A DNA stretch of 43,926 nucleotides from Acidobacteriota bacterium (GCA_016178155.1 JACOTZ010000074.1:1-43926), one strand, 5' to 3'. Counted from the stretch's first letter, positions 18,160 through 26,831 are shown. Notes: generated from the sequence alone by a model not told the origin. Program-made: numbers and translations.

Positions 18160-19223
18160 CGATCGTTCTTCTGGCGGGGCGTGCGGGTTTCGGTTACCAC
18201 CTGATCGACCGGGCGCCGCGGGGTCGGGCGTGCGGGCGCGGCATAACCCAAGCGAAACAGCATCTGCGGGAATCCCCGAACGTCGAGTGTGCGCGCGAGA
18301 ATCTCGCGCAGCGGCGGCAACTCGATGGGCTGCGTAAAGAACGACGCCTGCACGTCCTCGGAATAGGCGAGCAGGAGCAGGCGCGACAACGCCTGGCCGG
18401 CGCGCAACCACTCCTCGGGAGTGTCCATGCGCGTCCACAGCATGCACACGACGGCCGAGTGCAGAATGAGGTCCCGGTCGCGCTGGCCGCGCAGCTCGCC
18501 CGTGTCGAAGGTACGCACGACAAAGGGGAAGAGCAGCGACGAGACTGTGTCGAGCCCGAGGCTGTAGCCGGGAATGCCATCGGGTTGCGCGGACCTGTTG
18601 GTGCGCAGCCACGACGCGATCTCGCGGCGCACCTGCTTGTCGTCCCCCTGGATGCGGTCGCATTCCGCGACCAGATCGGCCAGCCAGGAACGGAGCTCGG
18701 CCGAGCGCACCACCTGGAGCCTGGCGCCTTCGAACTCGGCGGCCTGGCGCAGCTCTTCGAGCAGCGGCTCGGAGATGGGTTTGTCTTCAAACAGGCGGCG
18801 ATTGGTATGGCGCTTCTGGATTGCGGTGAACAGCCGCTGCTCGGGCGGCTCGGTCGCCAACCCGCCCAGGCGCACGCGCGCGAGCAGCAGCGGGTTGAAG
18901 GCATCCGGAAACAGCTCGACCGAGGCTTCATAGCCGAAGTGCCGGATGGCGACGCGCAGGTTGAACAGCGCAGCGCCGCAGCTCAGGATCAACTCGCGGT
19001 GACGGCGGTCGAGCGCGAGCAGCTCGCGCGAGGTGTCGGCATACAGTTCGAGTTCTTCCGGTTGAGAAGTGATTGCGAACCGCCAGGGCTGCGTGTTGTG
19101 GCCCGAGGGCGCGAGCACGGCATAATTGACCAGAAACTGCAGCTTTTCGGCAGCCGTTCCACTGGCCGGGAAATCGCGCTCGTCGATCGCCCAGGGATTA
19201 TTTGCCGTAGTCGTAGATGTCAT
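18156..19223 (-). CDS. Acg-like nitroreductase-family protein
   Basis: The 355-aa protein belongs to the nitroreductase superfamily and resembles mycobacterial Acg (Rv2032): [19 protein letters not shown] near the N-terminus, [15 protein letters not shown], and a duplicated nitroreductase fold in which the second half carries [30 protein letters not shown]. Acg proteins bind FMN but are thought to sequester it rather than act as ordinary reductases; that is family knowledge. The ATG is preceded by GGAGGGACAGAAT, a good ribosome binding site. Its stop overlaps the Pat start. In mycobacteria Acg is induced under hypoxia along with universal stress proteins, matching the neighbour here. Confidence 0.88.
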   Translation of the reverse strand: MTSTTTANNPWAIDERDFPASGTAAEKLQFLVNYAVLAPSGHNTQPWRFAITSQPEELELYADTSRELLALDRRHRELILSCGAALFNLRVAIRHFGYEASVELFPDAFNPLLLARVRLGGLATEPPEQRLFTAIQKRHTNRRLFEDKPISEPLLEELRQAAEFEGARLQVVRSAELRSWLADLVAECDRIQGDDKQVRREIASWLRTNRSAQPDGIPGYSLGLDTVSSLLFPFVVRTFDTGELRGQRDRDLILHSAVVCMLWTRMDTPEEWLRAGQALSRLLLLAYSEDVQASFFTQPIELPPLREILARTLDVRGFPQMLFRLGYAAPARPTPRRPVDQVVTETRTPRQKNDR

Positions 19224-19405
19224 ATTCTGTCCCTCCGTAGGACGTATTTCTCACCACGATCCAGCGCGGCGGGCCTCATCTCGGGGTCTGCAACCGGCTG
19301 GCGTAGCCGGTGTGCGCTGAAGTCGATTTCCGGTACCGATCCGGGGCCGTTGCTCGGGCGACCGCGGTGAACCTCCTAACCTCTTTCCGGCAGGCGCGAT
19401 CCTGC

Positions 19406-20242
19406 CTATAAACTCAACACCGGGCACGGCGACTCGCGCACCAGCGAATAGGCGTGCGTACGCAGGCGCCCCAGCAATCCCGGTGAACTCCGGCCGATCA
19501 CGAGCAGGTCGGCACGATGCCGCTCCGCCGAGTAGCGCACCACTTTGGCGATATCGCCGGTTTCGACGCACAGGGTGGCTTCGATACCGACAGTCCGCCG
19601 CAGCGCTTCGAGCTCGCGTTTGGCCGTCTCGATCAGCGAAGCGCGGAATTCCACGTCGAGGTACATGTCCGGCCGTACATCGATCGACGGGATGGCATGA
19701 GCGATCGTAAGCCGGGCGCCGTACTCGCGGGCCAGCCCGGCCGATTTCGTGACGATATTCAGCGCCTTGTTATCCAGGTCGACGGCGGAAACGATGCTCC
19801 GCAAGGCAACCGGCGTCTGCGGCGCCTCCTCCAGGTGGACTCCGGTCCACACCGGGCACTCGGCATCGTGCAGCACCTTGGCGGTGACTGAGCCGAGAAT
19901 GAAACGCCGGAAGGGACCATAACCGTGTGTCGGCATTGCGATCAGGTCCACGCCATGGTCGTGCGCGTAGGCGACGATTTTCTTGGCGGGATCGCCGACA
20001 ACCAGCACCCGGTGGACGGGGGCATGGCTGAAGCTGCCGTCCAGGAAGCAGTCGAGTTCGGACTTGCGAAATTCGATGTGGCTGGCTTCGAGCGGGCTGT
20101 AAGCCTCGGCCGCGGGCTCAACCACGTGCAGCAGGACGACTTCGGAACTGAACCGGGCCGCGAGGGATTCCACGTAAGCAGCGGCGCCGCGGCAGCGGTC
20201 AGAGAAGTCAACCGGGAACAGAATTTTGCGGAAGGGAAGCAT
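19406..20242 (-). CDS. tandem-domain universal stress protein
   Basis: The 278-aa protein has two UspA domains. The first begins FRKILFPVDFSDRC and ends with an ATP-binding type signature MPTHGYGPFRRFILGSVTAKV (G-2x-G-9x-G-S). The second starts RSIVSAVDLDNKALN and ends IGRSSPGLLGRLRTHAYSLV, in which the final G-S/T of the signature is replaced, so only domain 1 is likely to bind ATP. Universal stress proteins act in the cytoplasm under starvation or respiratory stress. It lies 30 bases downstream of a small membrane protein and upstream of the Acg and Pat genes, all on the minus strand, so a stress operon is likely. Confidence 0.93.
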   Translation of the reverse strand: MLPFRKILFPVDFSDRCRGAAAYVESLAARFSSEVVLLHVVEPAAEAYSPLEASHIEFRKSELDCFLDGSFSHAPVHRVLVVGDPAKKIVAYAHDHGVDLIAMPTHGYGPFRRFILGSVTAKVLHDAECPVWTGVHLEEAPQTPVALRSIVSAVDLDNKALNIVTKSAGLAREYGARLTIAHAIPSIDVRPDMYLDVEFRASLIETAKRELEALRRTVGIEATLCVETGDIAKVVRYSAERHRADLLVIGRSSPGLLGRLRTHAYSLVRESPCPVLSL

Positions 20243-20272
20243 ACCGCGTCCGTTCGCCTCACAAAGTGGCGC

Positions 20273-20566
20273 TTATTCGCTCCACAGCTTGTGGGACTGG
20301 GCCTGCCACACATTGAAGAAGTAGATCCCCGCGATCAGCAGACCGTACAGCACCGCGAGCACGGTGAGGCTCTTGCCCCAGCGATCGATCCAGGCCAGAC
20401 GGTGAGCCACCGCGTTTTGCTGGGAAACCAGCACGGTTTCGTCGTCGCGGACGTGCAGTGAATCGTCTTCCTTTTTTGCGACCAGGTGGCGATAGAGAGC
20501 CAGCGCAATGACCACCAATGCGAGCGAGATCCAACTCACCAGCATGACTTTCAACGGGCCGTTCAT
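20273..20566 (-). CDS. small protein with two membrane segments
   Basis: The 97-aa product has a first transmembrane helix at about 5-26 (KVMLVSWISLALVVIALALY), a charged loop of about 40 residues and a second at about 68-86 (LTVLAVLYGLLIAGIYFF). The ATG at 20566 has an excellent ribosome binding site (GGGGAGGAAT), which sets the start well inside a longer open frame. I do not recognise the family. Its spacing to the universal stress gene (30 bases) suggests co-transcription and a membrane role in the same stress response. Confidence 0.8.
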   Translation of the reverse strand: MNGPLKVMLVSWISLALVVIALALYRHLVAKKEDDSLHVRDDETVLVSQQNAVAHRLAWIDRWGKSLTVLAVLYGLLIAGIYFFNVWQAQSHKLWSE

Positions 20567-20717
20567 ATTCCTCCCCTCGGGCGGCATCGCGTGGTGTCCG
20601 GCGCCGGGACGGCCAGGAGTCGATGGGTCTACCCGGCACGAACCCCCAGCCTCATGCTGGACCAACCTCGCCTGCCGGCGGCAGGCGTCGTCCGCCACCA
20701 AGTCATTGCCGCTGCAA

Positions 20718-21185
20718 CTATTTTCGATGCACGCCTTCCGCCAATTGCGTGGCGTTGGTTTGCAAGGAAGAGGGGGCGTCGTTTGAGGTAATTCGCGCAT
20801 GCAGCTTGGACGCGGCGGGGTGGGTGGGTGAAAGCGCGCATCGATTCGCGTGCTGAAGTTCCTTCTGGCTCCGCAGCGAGGCGCCGAGCACGGCAAGGGC
20901 GGCCATATGCGGGCTTTCGTGGTCGAACACGACGGAGGTAATACCCTGCTCCCAAGCCCGTCCCAGGCGCCTGGAATCATTGGCCGTCACCAGGACGATG
21001 CGTTCCGGATCGGGAAGCGGCAGCGGCACGCGGTCGAAAGTGATTTGATCGAGAACAATCAGGCCTTTGCAGGCGAAATCGGGGTTCTCAACGTCCAGCA
21101 CGTCCCAGCCTTCGCCGCGCTCAAGCTCGACGCGCAGCTCGGTCGCGTAGGCCCTGTTATGGATCGCAATCTGAACCGGCTCCAT
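20718..21185 (-). CDS. receiver-like protein of unknown function
   Basis: The product (about 155 aa) starts MEPVQIAIHNRAYATELRVE and reads like a degenerate response-regulator fold: a beta strand, DVLDVENPDFACKGLIVLDQ (a strand ending in Asp), then RIVLVTANDSRRLGRAWEQGITSVVFDHESP, which resembles the receiver strands 4 and 5 but lacks the usual Lys. The last 40 residues look unstructured and may not be conserved. It is divergent from the sigma-54 activator gene, with 115 bases between starts. A weak -24/-12-like element lies on this strand at 21210-21226. Moderate confidence that it is a gene, low confidence about function. Confidence 0.6.
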   Translation of the reverse strand: MEPVQIAIHNRAYATELRVELERGEGWDVLDVENPDFACKGLIVLDQITFDRVPLPLPDPERIVLVTANDSRRLGRAWEQGITSVVFDHESPHMAALAVLGASLRSQKELQHANRCALSPTHPAASKLHARITSNDAPSSLQTNATQLAEGVHRK

Positions 21186-21264
21186 GGGAGGCAATCCTAG
21201 CCGGATGTCAGCAATTCACTGCCCCCGGAACAAATTCCCTTTGTTTTGTTAAGTCTGGCAAATT

Positions 21265-21281
21265 TTGGTGCTTGAGTTGCC
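21265..21281 (+). promoter_or_regulatory. probable sigma-54 (-24/-12) promoter of the activator gene
   Basis: TTGGTGCTTGAGTTGCC has TTGG and TTGC with the obligatory 10 bases between GG and GC. Transcription would start near 21292, just ahead of the AGGA ribosome binding site at 21295, with the ATG at 21301. This implies that the activator controls its own gene. Confidence 0.55.
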
Positions 21282-21300
21282 AGTGAAATTGCGCAGGACA

Positions 21301-22725
21301 ATGAGCGACAGTGCGCAGATGCGATTGCCGGCGGCTGGTGTGAAGGGAGACGAGACGGTTGTTCTACTGGCGCCCTGGGGGAAGCCGGAAGTCCTGCAGG
21401 CGGTGTTTGAGGGACTTCCCGAAGGACTGATCCTTTACGATTCGAACCTGATCATCTGCGGCATGAACAAGGCAGCCGAGCGGCTGTTGGGCGAGGAGGC
21501 GGGACACGTAGTGGGCCGGCATTGCCGGGAGGTGTTCGGCTGCTCCACGTGCGAAGGGGAGTGCGGCATTCTGCAAGGGGTGAGCGGGCCCACGGGCATG
21601 GGCTACTGCACGGTGCGGCTGCGCACCAGCAGCGGCCTGGATCGGGTGGCGGTGCTCAACACGACCACGGTCATGGACGAGGACGGCGCGCGCCTGGGTG
21701 TGGCCGCGGTCATCAGCCGCGTCTCGGAAGCCGCTCCCGCTCAGACGCAGGAGGTAGTCGCCGAATCGCACGCCATGCGCAAGGTGATGAGCTTCGCGCG
21801 GCGGATCGCCGCGAGCGAGGCGTCGACCATCCTGCTCGAAGGGGAAAACGGCACCGGCAAGGACCTGATCGCGAAGGCCATTCATTATCAGAGCGTGCGC
21901 CGGGACGGTTCCTTCATTGCGATCAATTGCGCCGCGATTCCCGAGACGCTGCTCGAAAGCGAGCTGTTCGGCTATGAGAAGGGCGCATTCACAGATGCGC
22001 GCGCACAGAAAAAAGGACTCCTCGAGCTCGCCGACGGGGGCACGCTGTTCCTCGATGAAATCGGTGAAATCCCGCTGGTCCTGCAGGCCAAGCTGTTGCG
22101 CGTGCTCGAAGACCAGACGTTCCGCAGGTTGGGCGGCATTAAGGATATCTCGGTGGATATCCGCGTGATCGCGGCCACCAACAAAGATTTGCGCGAAGCC
22201 GTGAAGGAAGGCGCTTTCCGCCAGGACCTGTTCTTCCGGCTCAACGTGATCCAGATGACCATCCCGCCGCTGCGTGACCGGCCCGAGGACACCCTGCCGT
22301 TGGCTCGCTTCTTCATCCAGCACTATAACCGCAAGTTCAAGCGCAACATCATGGGCTACGCTCCGGAAACGGCCGACGTATTGTTGGCGCACGACTGGCC
22401 GGGCAATGTGCGGGAGCTGCGCAACGCGATCGAGCGTGCGATGATCCTCGAGGAATCGGCTCTGCTCACGCCCGCGAGCCTGCCCCACTCGATCGGCGCC
22501 AGCAAGACGACGTTCGCGGCGCCGCCAGCGGGGCAGGCCCCTCACGGACCGATGTCGTGGGCCGACACGGAGCGCATGCTCCTGATTTCGGCTCTGGCGA
22601 AATGCGGCGGCAACCAGACACGAGCTTCCGCCATGCTCGGGATTACCCGCGACAAGCTTCGCTACCAGATGAAGAAATTCGGCCTGAAGGGCGACGAGAC
22701 CGCCTATGGCTGGCGGCCGGAATAG
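21301..22725 (+). CDS. sigma-54-dependent activator: PAS, AAA+, Fis-type HTH
   Basis: The 474-aa cytoplasmic regulator has a PAS sensor (about 30-140), an AAA+ domain (about 150-390) and a Fis-type helix-turn-helix (about 435-465, [21 protein letters not shown]). Walker A is GENGTGKD (181-188), the sigma-54-contacting loop is GAFTDA (228-233, a natural variant of GAFTGA) and Walker B is GTLFLDEI. The PAS domain has four clustered Cys (75, 81, 84, 88; C-STC-EGEC), which could bind a metal or Fe-S centre or sense redox. ATG 21301 with AGGACA in front is preferred over the TTG at 21265. It is the only regulator beside the cytochrome genes and probably activates the -24/-12 promoters found there. 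Confidence 0.93.
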   Translation: MSDSAQMRLPAAGVKGDETVVLLAPWGKPEVLQAVFEGLPEGLILYDSNLIICGMNKAAERLLGEEAGHVVGRHCREVFGCSTCEGECGILQGVSGPTGMGYCTVRLRTSSGLDRVAVLNTTTVMDEDGARLGVAAVISRVSEAAPAQTQEVVAESHAMRKVMSFARRIAASEASTILLEGENGTGKDLIAKAIHYQSVRRDGSFIAINCAAIPETLLESELFGYEKGAFTDARAQKKGLLELADGGTLFLDEIGEIPLVLQAKLLRVLEDQTFRRLGGIKDISVDIRVIAATNKDLREAVKEGAFRQDLFFRLNVIQMTIPPLRDRPEDTLPLARFFIQHYNRKFKRNIMGYAPETADVLLAHDWPGNVRELRNAIERAMILEESALLTPASLPHSIGASKTTFAAPPAGQAPHGPMSWADTERMLLISALAKCGGNQTRASAMLGITRDKLRYQMKKFGLKGDETAYGWRPE

Positions 22726-22834
22726 ACGCAGTCCTCTGAAGGAACCGGGTTCCCGGGCGGGGCCGGTTTGAACAAACGCCGTGATCTTCCCCGAGCTTCC
22801 GAGTTACAGAAGAGAACATGTATGTGCGCTCGCC

Positions 22835-24106
22835 ATGAGGCGTCTTATCTTTGTCATCCTCTTCGGTTCCGCCGTGGTACAGGCACAGCCGTCGGGCGCC
22901 GCGACGCCGCCGCGGTGGATATCACTGGGAGGAGAATATCGAGCGCGCCTCGAGGGCGTGTGGGGCCTGCGCTTCGCTCCCGACCTCGATGACGGCTATT
23001 ACCTCAGCCGCCTCCGCGTCAATCTCAAACTCCAGCCGGCGTCCTGGATCGGCGTGTTTGCCCAGGCGCAGGACTCGCGCGTCTTCTGGAACTCGCGCGT
23101 GCCGGATGCGCCGCCCTACCAGGACCGCGTGGATCTGCGCCAGGCCTACCTCGATCTCGGCGACCCGGAAACCCATCTGGTCAGCGTGCGCGCAGGCCGG
23201 CAAGAACTGGCCTTCGGTGAAGAGAGACTGGCCGGCGCGCTCAACTGGACCAACACCGCGCGCAGCTTCGATGCAGCGCGCGTGACGCTCCACCGCGGGC
23301 GTGTCCGGCTGGACGCGTTCGCCGCTTCGGTCGTGCAGCTTCGGGACGGCAGCTTTGACCAACACCGCGCCGGCGACAACTTCCACGGCGCCTACGTCAG
23401 CATCAAGCTGCCGGACGCGAAATTGGAGCCGTACGCGTTCTGGCGCCTGTCGCCATTGGTGCGCGCGGAGATGGGTGCAGCCGGCAAGCTGAATTTCCGA
23501 ACCTGGGGCGTCCGCGCCGCCGGCACGGCAAGGCGAGCATACGAGTACGGCATCGAGCTGGCGCTTCAGCAGGGCTCCTGGGCGTCCGATGACATGCTGG
23601 CTTGGGCGGGGCACTGGCGCATCGGCCGCAAGATCGCAAGTTCCAAATGGAACCCCAAGGCGCGGATTGAATACAACTTCGCCACGGGCGACGGCGACCC
23701 CCGCGACGGCGAGCGCGGGACCTTCGACGTCCTCTACCCGACACCGCACGACAAGTACGGCCTCACCGACCAGGTCGGGTGGAAGAATATCCACCACGTC
23801 GCCGGTATTTTCGAAGCGCAGCCGCACCAGGGCCTGATCCTGCAGGCGAAGTATCACAACTGGTGGCTTGCGTCCGCGCGCGACGGGCTTTATAACGCCG
23901 GCGGCGCGCTGCTGGCACGCGACTCGAGCGGCCGCGCGGGCCGCCGCGTCGGCCAGGAAGTGGATCTGCAAGCGGTCTGGAATGCCACCAGGAAGCTGCA
24001 ACTCGCCGGCGGAGTCGGCCACATCTTCCCGGGAGAATTCCTGAACCGCACGACCCCCGGTCACGCATTCACGTTCCCGTATTTGAGCGTGGCCTGCGGA
24101 TTCTGA
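22835..24106 (+). CDS. alginate-export-family outer-membrane porin
   Basis: The 423-aa protein has a signal peptide (MRRLIFVILFGSAVVQAQ, cleavage near 18) and the pattern of the alginate-export porin family: WISLGGEYRARLEG at the mature N-terminus, YLSRLRVNLKLQP, RQAYLDLGDPETHLVSVRAGRQELAFGEERL and a final aromatic residue. These are 18-strand barrels in the outer membrane; most relatives do not transport alginate, so the solute is unknown. The start at 22835 is set by the signal peptide. It follows the activator by 109 bases, an interval with an AACCGG/CCGGTT hairpin but no sigma-54 site I can see. It may be read through from the activator. It is a candidate for the passage of ligands or metals in the electron transfer locus. 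Confidence 0.85.
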   Translation: MRRLIFVILFGSAVVQAQPSGAATPPRWISLGGEYRARLEGVWGLRFAPDLDDGYYLSRLRVNLKLQPASWIGVFAQAQDSRVFWNSRVPDAPPYQDRVDLRQAYLDLGDPETHLVSVRAGRQELAFGEERLAGALNWTNTARSFDAARVTLHRGRVRLDAFAASVVQLRDGSFDQHRAGDNFHGAYVSIKLPDAKLEPYAFWRLSPLVRAEMGAAGKLNFRTWGVRAAGTARRAYEYGIELALQQGSWASDDMLAWAGHWRIGRKIASSKWNPKARIEYNFATGDGDPRDGERGTFDVLYPTPHDKYGLTDQVGWKNIHHVAGIFEAQPHQGLILQAKYHNWWLASARDGLYNAGGALLARDSSGRAGRRVGQEVDLQAVWNATRKLQLAGGVGHIFPGEFLNRTTPGHAFTFPYLSVACGF

Positions 24107-24137
24107 GCACCGGTTCCTCCAAGGTGCGCGGTTTTTT
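24107..24137 (+). terminator. probable terminator after the porin gene
   Basis: GCACC (24107-24111) pairs with GGTGC (24123-24127), followed after four bases by TTTTTT (24132-24137). It starts immediately after the stop codon. Confidence 0.5.
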
Positions 24138-24170
24138 GGGCCCTCGCCTGGCCCAGAGACTGTGTTGATA

Positions 24171-24186
24171 TGGCCACTAATTTGCT
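24171..24186 (+). promoter_or_regulatory. probable sigma-54 (-24/-12) promoter of the monoheme cytochrome gene
   Basis: TGGCCACTAATTTGCT contains TGGC and TTGCT with 10 bases between GG and GC, a close match to TGGCACGNNNNTTGCW. The expected start near 24196 is about 11 bases ahead of the ATG at 24208, with GGAAGG (24198-24203) as ribosome binding site. Confidence 0.7.
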
Positions 24187-24207
24187 CCGGATTAAGCGGA
24201 AGGCTTA

Positions 24208-24417
24208 ATGAAAGCGCTTAGATATATTATTCCGGGGACAGTGGTTGTGTTCGGTCTTTTGTTCAGCGCAGCGAGCGGCCTCGCAAAGCCGGAGTTCACA
24301 AAAAAAGAAAAGAAGGGTTGCGTGACCTGCCACGTGAAAACCGGCTCGAAAGAGTTGAACGACACGGGCAAGCACTACAAGGAGAAGAAGACGCTCGAGG
24401 GCGCTCCCGCAAAGTAA
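24208..24417 (+). CDS. small periplasmic monoheme c-type cytochrome
   Basis: The 69-aa precursor has a signal peptide (MKALRYIIPGTVVVFGLLFS..., cleavage after about residue 26, GLA) and a mature part of only about 43 residues with one haem motif, CVTCH (38-42), in a very Lys-rich context. There is no Met after the motif to serve as distal ligand; a His (KHYKEKK) is available. It could be a mobile electron shuttle between inner-membrane and outer-membrane cytochromes; its positive charge would suit docking to acidic partners (inference). It has its own sigma-54-type promoter and a strong terminator, so it is a single-gene unit. Confidence 0.85.
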   Translation: MKALRYIIPGTVVVFGLLFSAASGLAKPEFTKKEKKGCVTCHVKTGSKELNDTGKHYKEKKTLEGAPAK

Positions 24418-24456
24418 TCGACGCGGTACAAGTTTTCGCCTCTCCCAGGGCTCTCA

Positions 24457-24510
24457 GGGGCATTTGATCCAGCCATGCCGTGCGGCTGGGTGGAATGCCC
24501 CGCTTTTTTT
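24457..24510 (+). terminator. strong rho-independent terminator of the monoheme cytochrome gene
   Basis: GGGGCATT (24457-24464) pairs with AATGCCCC (24494-24501), with an inner CCAGCC/GGCTGG stem, followed by a run of seven T (24504-24510). It ends 93 bases after the cytochrome stop. Confidence 0.9.
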
Positions 24511-24601
24511 GCTCAGCAAGGTGCTCGTCGGGTCCTTCCCAAAACGGGGCGCCAATCCCGATCCGGAACCCGAAGCAAGAATGGACCGCGCACCCGGGGT
24601 T

Positions 24602-24742
24602 TCAGCGGTTGTAGACCGCGGGGGATTGGGGGCGGGCGCCGGCGGAGGTGAGCTGGGCGCCGGCGCGAACGAGCAAGACGGTAATCGTGCTGAGCAGCAG
24701 GATGAGAACAAAGAGATCGGCGGTTTTCTTGAGATACGGCAT
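24602..24742 (-). CDS. possible 46-aa membrane peptide
   Basis: MPYLKKTADLFVLILLLSTI begins a 46-aa frame with one strong hydrophobic helix (about 9-27) and a Pro/Ala-rich tail. No good ribosome binding site is visible. It lies downstream of the MtrB-like gene on the same strand in a 480-bp interval (24418-24898) otherwise holding only the terminator. Could be a real small protein or chance. Confidence 0.3.
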   Translation of the reverse strand: MPYLKKTADLFVLILLLSTITVLLVRAGAQLTSAGARPQSPAVYNR

Positions 24743-24898
24743 ACCGGCTATCGCCTGAATTCCCGGCACATACAATGCCACGAAAAAGCCCTGTACCGGC
24801 CGGATTCGGAGGTGACGTTGCGCTCTTTCGCGCAGCAGGTTCGGCCGCATTGCTTCGCGGGGCGCGGCCGCCGGTGCGCAGCCTGGCCTAGCTTATAG

Positions 24899-26074
24899 CT
24901 AGAGGATTCGCAGGCTGAAGATCAACTGGTGAGCGCGAAAGCCCTCGAAGACGTAGAAAGCTTCCGACATGGCATACCAACGCCACTCGAAGTTCGCTTC
25001 CAGGTGCCGGGCGATCGGCGCCGTGAAACGAGCGAGCGGCTGATAGTAGCGGGTCGGGCGGCTGCCGGAGGTATGAAACAGCGATCCACCCGCGCTCAGG
25101 CGCGGCGCGCGCCCGCCGATGGCCGGAATTGCGACATCGACGAGGGCCGTGGCCTGATGGGCATAGTCGCGGTAGCGCGACAGCTCGCGGCTCAGCTCCT
25201 GGGGCACAAGGTAATCGATCTCGCTGCGAAAAGTGGAGCGCACGTAATCGCCGATCAGGCGCACGCGTTTGCCGGCGGCGGGGGTCCAGGCGACGGACAG
25301 GCCGGCGTCGCGGCTGCGCACGAGATACCCGCCCCCTGGCGTGGGACTGTCGTTGTTCAGCAGGCCGAAATTCGCGGTCAGCGCGAGAGAAGCCAGAGCC
25401 TGGAAGGTGGCGCGCGCCCGGATCCGCTGGTAGTCGCGCAGGCTGGTCCGGAAGTAGACGTTATTGCTCCAGCCGGCTTCGGAATCGACGTGGACGGAAA
25501 GGCGCGCCGCAGGACGGTAGGCGAGGCCCGCGAGCAGCACGTTGCGCTCGAGATCTGTATTCTGCAGCGGCAGCCCGAAGGAGAGGCCCGGGGCGCGCGT
25601 GCGCGCATCGCCGAAGACATAGCGATGGCCGCCGCGCAGCGTAAGGCTCGGCAGCGCATCGACCAGCACATCGAACTGATTCTGGTTGTAATTGAGCTCC
25701 AGGCGGTCCGTGGCGCCGAGACCCAGCCGCGAAGCCGTGTGATAGCGGTCTGTCAGAAATGATTCGAGCAGCCGCAGGCGTGCCGCGGGCCGCAGCTCGA
25801 CGCTGAAGGCACCCGACACATGCGGCTGCTTGGCGGCGGCAATCAGAGATTCGTTGATGGCTTCGAAGAAACGCGGCGGGTTCGACTCGCCGAATACGCC
25901 GGCGGCGCTCGCGCGGTAGTCGGTCTCGGTCCTCGGCTGGCTGAACAGGAAATTCCCGTGCAGCTCGATCCAGTCCGCGGGATTCGCGCTCACCAGCCCG
26001 CGCGCGTAATAGCTCCGGCCTTCAATCGCGTACTTCTGATCCAGCGTGTCGAGGAGCAAAGTGCGCGTCGTCAT
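24899..26074 (-). CDS. MtrB/PioB-like outer-membrane barrel, C-terminal part (after frameshift)
   Basis: This frame carries about 390 residues of beta-barrel sequence: alternating strands such as GRSYYARGLVSANPADWIEL, RLELNYNQNQFDVLVDALP, RVRLIGDYVRSTFRSEIDYL and a closing HQLIFSLRIL. It continues, one base out of frame, the barrel begun at 26831; the shift lies at about 26055-26075 in a GCGCG tract (reading HDD on one side and TLLLDTLDQKY on the other). The first Met in this frame is at 26074, but no ribosome binding site supports independent translation. Joined, the two parts give about 643 aa, close to MtrB/PioB length (roughly 650-800). In such systems the barrel sheathes the MtrA cytochrome across the outer membrane. 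Confidence 0.75.
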   Translation of the reverse strand: MTTRTLLLDTLDQKYAIEGRSYYARGLVSANPADWIELHGNFLFSQPRTETDYRASAAGVFGESNPPRFFEAINESLIAAAKQPHVSGAFSVELRPAARLRLLESFLTDRYHTASRLGLGATDRLELNYNQNQFDVLVDALPSLTLRGGHRYVFGDARTRAPGLSFGLPLQNTDLERNVLLAGLAYRPAARLSVHVDSEAGWSNNVYFRTSLRDYQRIRARATFQALASLALTANFGLLNNDSPTPGGGYLVRSRDAGLSVAWTPAAGKRVRLIGDYVRSTFRSEIDYLVPQELSRELSRYRDYAHQATALVDVAIPAIGGRAPRLSAGGSLFHTSGSRPTRYYQPLARFTAPIARHLEANFEWRWYAMSEAFYVFEGFRAHQLIFSLRIL

Positions 26075-26831
26075 GGAAGAACTGGCCGCCTTGCTCAAGC
26101 GTGGCGTGCCAGCGGCCGGCCTCCAGGCGCACGCCGCCGCGCAGGTCATTGGTCCGGTCGTCGAGCTGCGTGGAGACGGGATATTCGTTGCCCGTGGTTT
26201 GAAACGTCGTGACGCCGCGGCCCGATCCAGAGTTGTGCCGGTAGCCGAAGAAAGGACGGAGCAGACGGCCCGGCGCGAACTCGACTTCGAGGTCCGTCAG
26301 GCGCCGCTGGATGTCGAACTGGTGCTGGCTGAAGAGCACGCCGTCCTCGAGGCGCGGATTCGCAAACGTCGGCAGTGCGTTGAAGTAAGCGATGTCGCGA
26401 TGATCGAAGGTGAGCCGGTAGTGATTGTTCTTGAATGCATCGATGCGCACCATGCTCGAGGGATCGCCGCCCCAGCCGCGCGCCGTCAGGTCGAGCTGGT
26501 CAAAGAAACGCTTGGAGGCGTCGCGCAACCGGAGATCGGCGCCGAGCAATCGTGGACCTTCGCCCAGATTCACCACACTGCGATAGGCGTCGAGGTTGCC
26601 CAAACGCTTTGGCATCCACCGGTAACCGATCTCAATGCTGCCGGTGACCGGGGCTTCGGTGGCAGGCGGCGCTGGGGACTCGGCCTCGGCGGCCTGCTGG
26701 GCGCTGCCCGCGGGCTTGGCTTCCTCGGGTTTCGCCTGCCCGGCGGCCGGCCTGGCTTCCGTTTGCTCCGGGGCAGGCGGAGTTTGCGCGGCGAGCACGG
26801 CCAGGCAGAAAAGCGGCAGCAGAAGTCTCAT
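26022..26831 (-). CDS. MtrB/PioB-like outer-membrane barrel, N-terminal part (before frameshift)
   Basis: From the ATG at 26831 this frame encodes a signal peptide (MRLLLPLFCLAVLAAQ), an Ala/Pro/Glu-rich linker to about residue 60, and then barrel strands (GSIEIGYRWMPKRLGNLDAY, LDLTARGWGG, FFGYRHNSGSGRGV). After the frameshift near 26065 it runs only to a stop at 26022. The ATG overlaps the stop of the decaheme gene upstream (ATGA), so it is translationally coupled in the order mtrC, mtrA, mtrB. Shewanella MtrB has a CxxC near its mature N-terminus; none is seen here. Assignment to MtrB/PioB rests on barrel character plus operon position, not on a sequence search. Confidence 0.75.
   Translation of the reverse strand: MRLLLPLFCLAVLAAQTPPAPEQTEARPAAGQAKPEEAKPAGSAQQAAEAESPAPPATEAPVTGSIEIGYRWMPKRLGNLDAYRSVVNLGEGPRLLGADLRLRDASKRFFDQLDLTARGWGGDPSSMVRIDAFKNNHYRLTFDHRDIAYFNALPTFANPRLEDGVLFSQHQFDIQRRLTDLEVEFAPGRLLRPFFGYRHNSGSGRGVTTFQTTGNEYPVSTQLDDRTNDLRGGVRLEAGRWHATLEQGGQFFHDDAHFAPRHAGSEVRD

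Noticed and set aside
17071-18204. 377-aa plus-strand open frame
   Set aside because: It is antisense to the Pat-type gene; composition is typical of a shadow frame rich in Asp, Gly and His.
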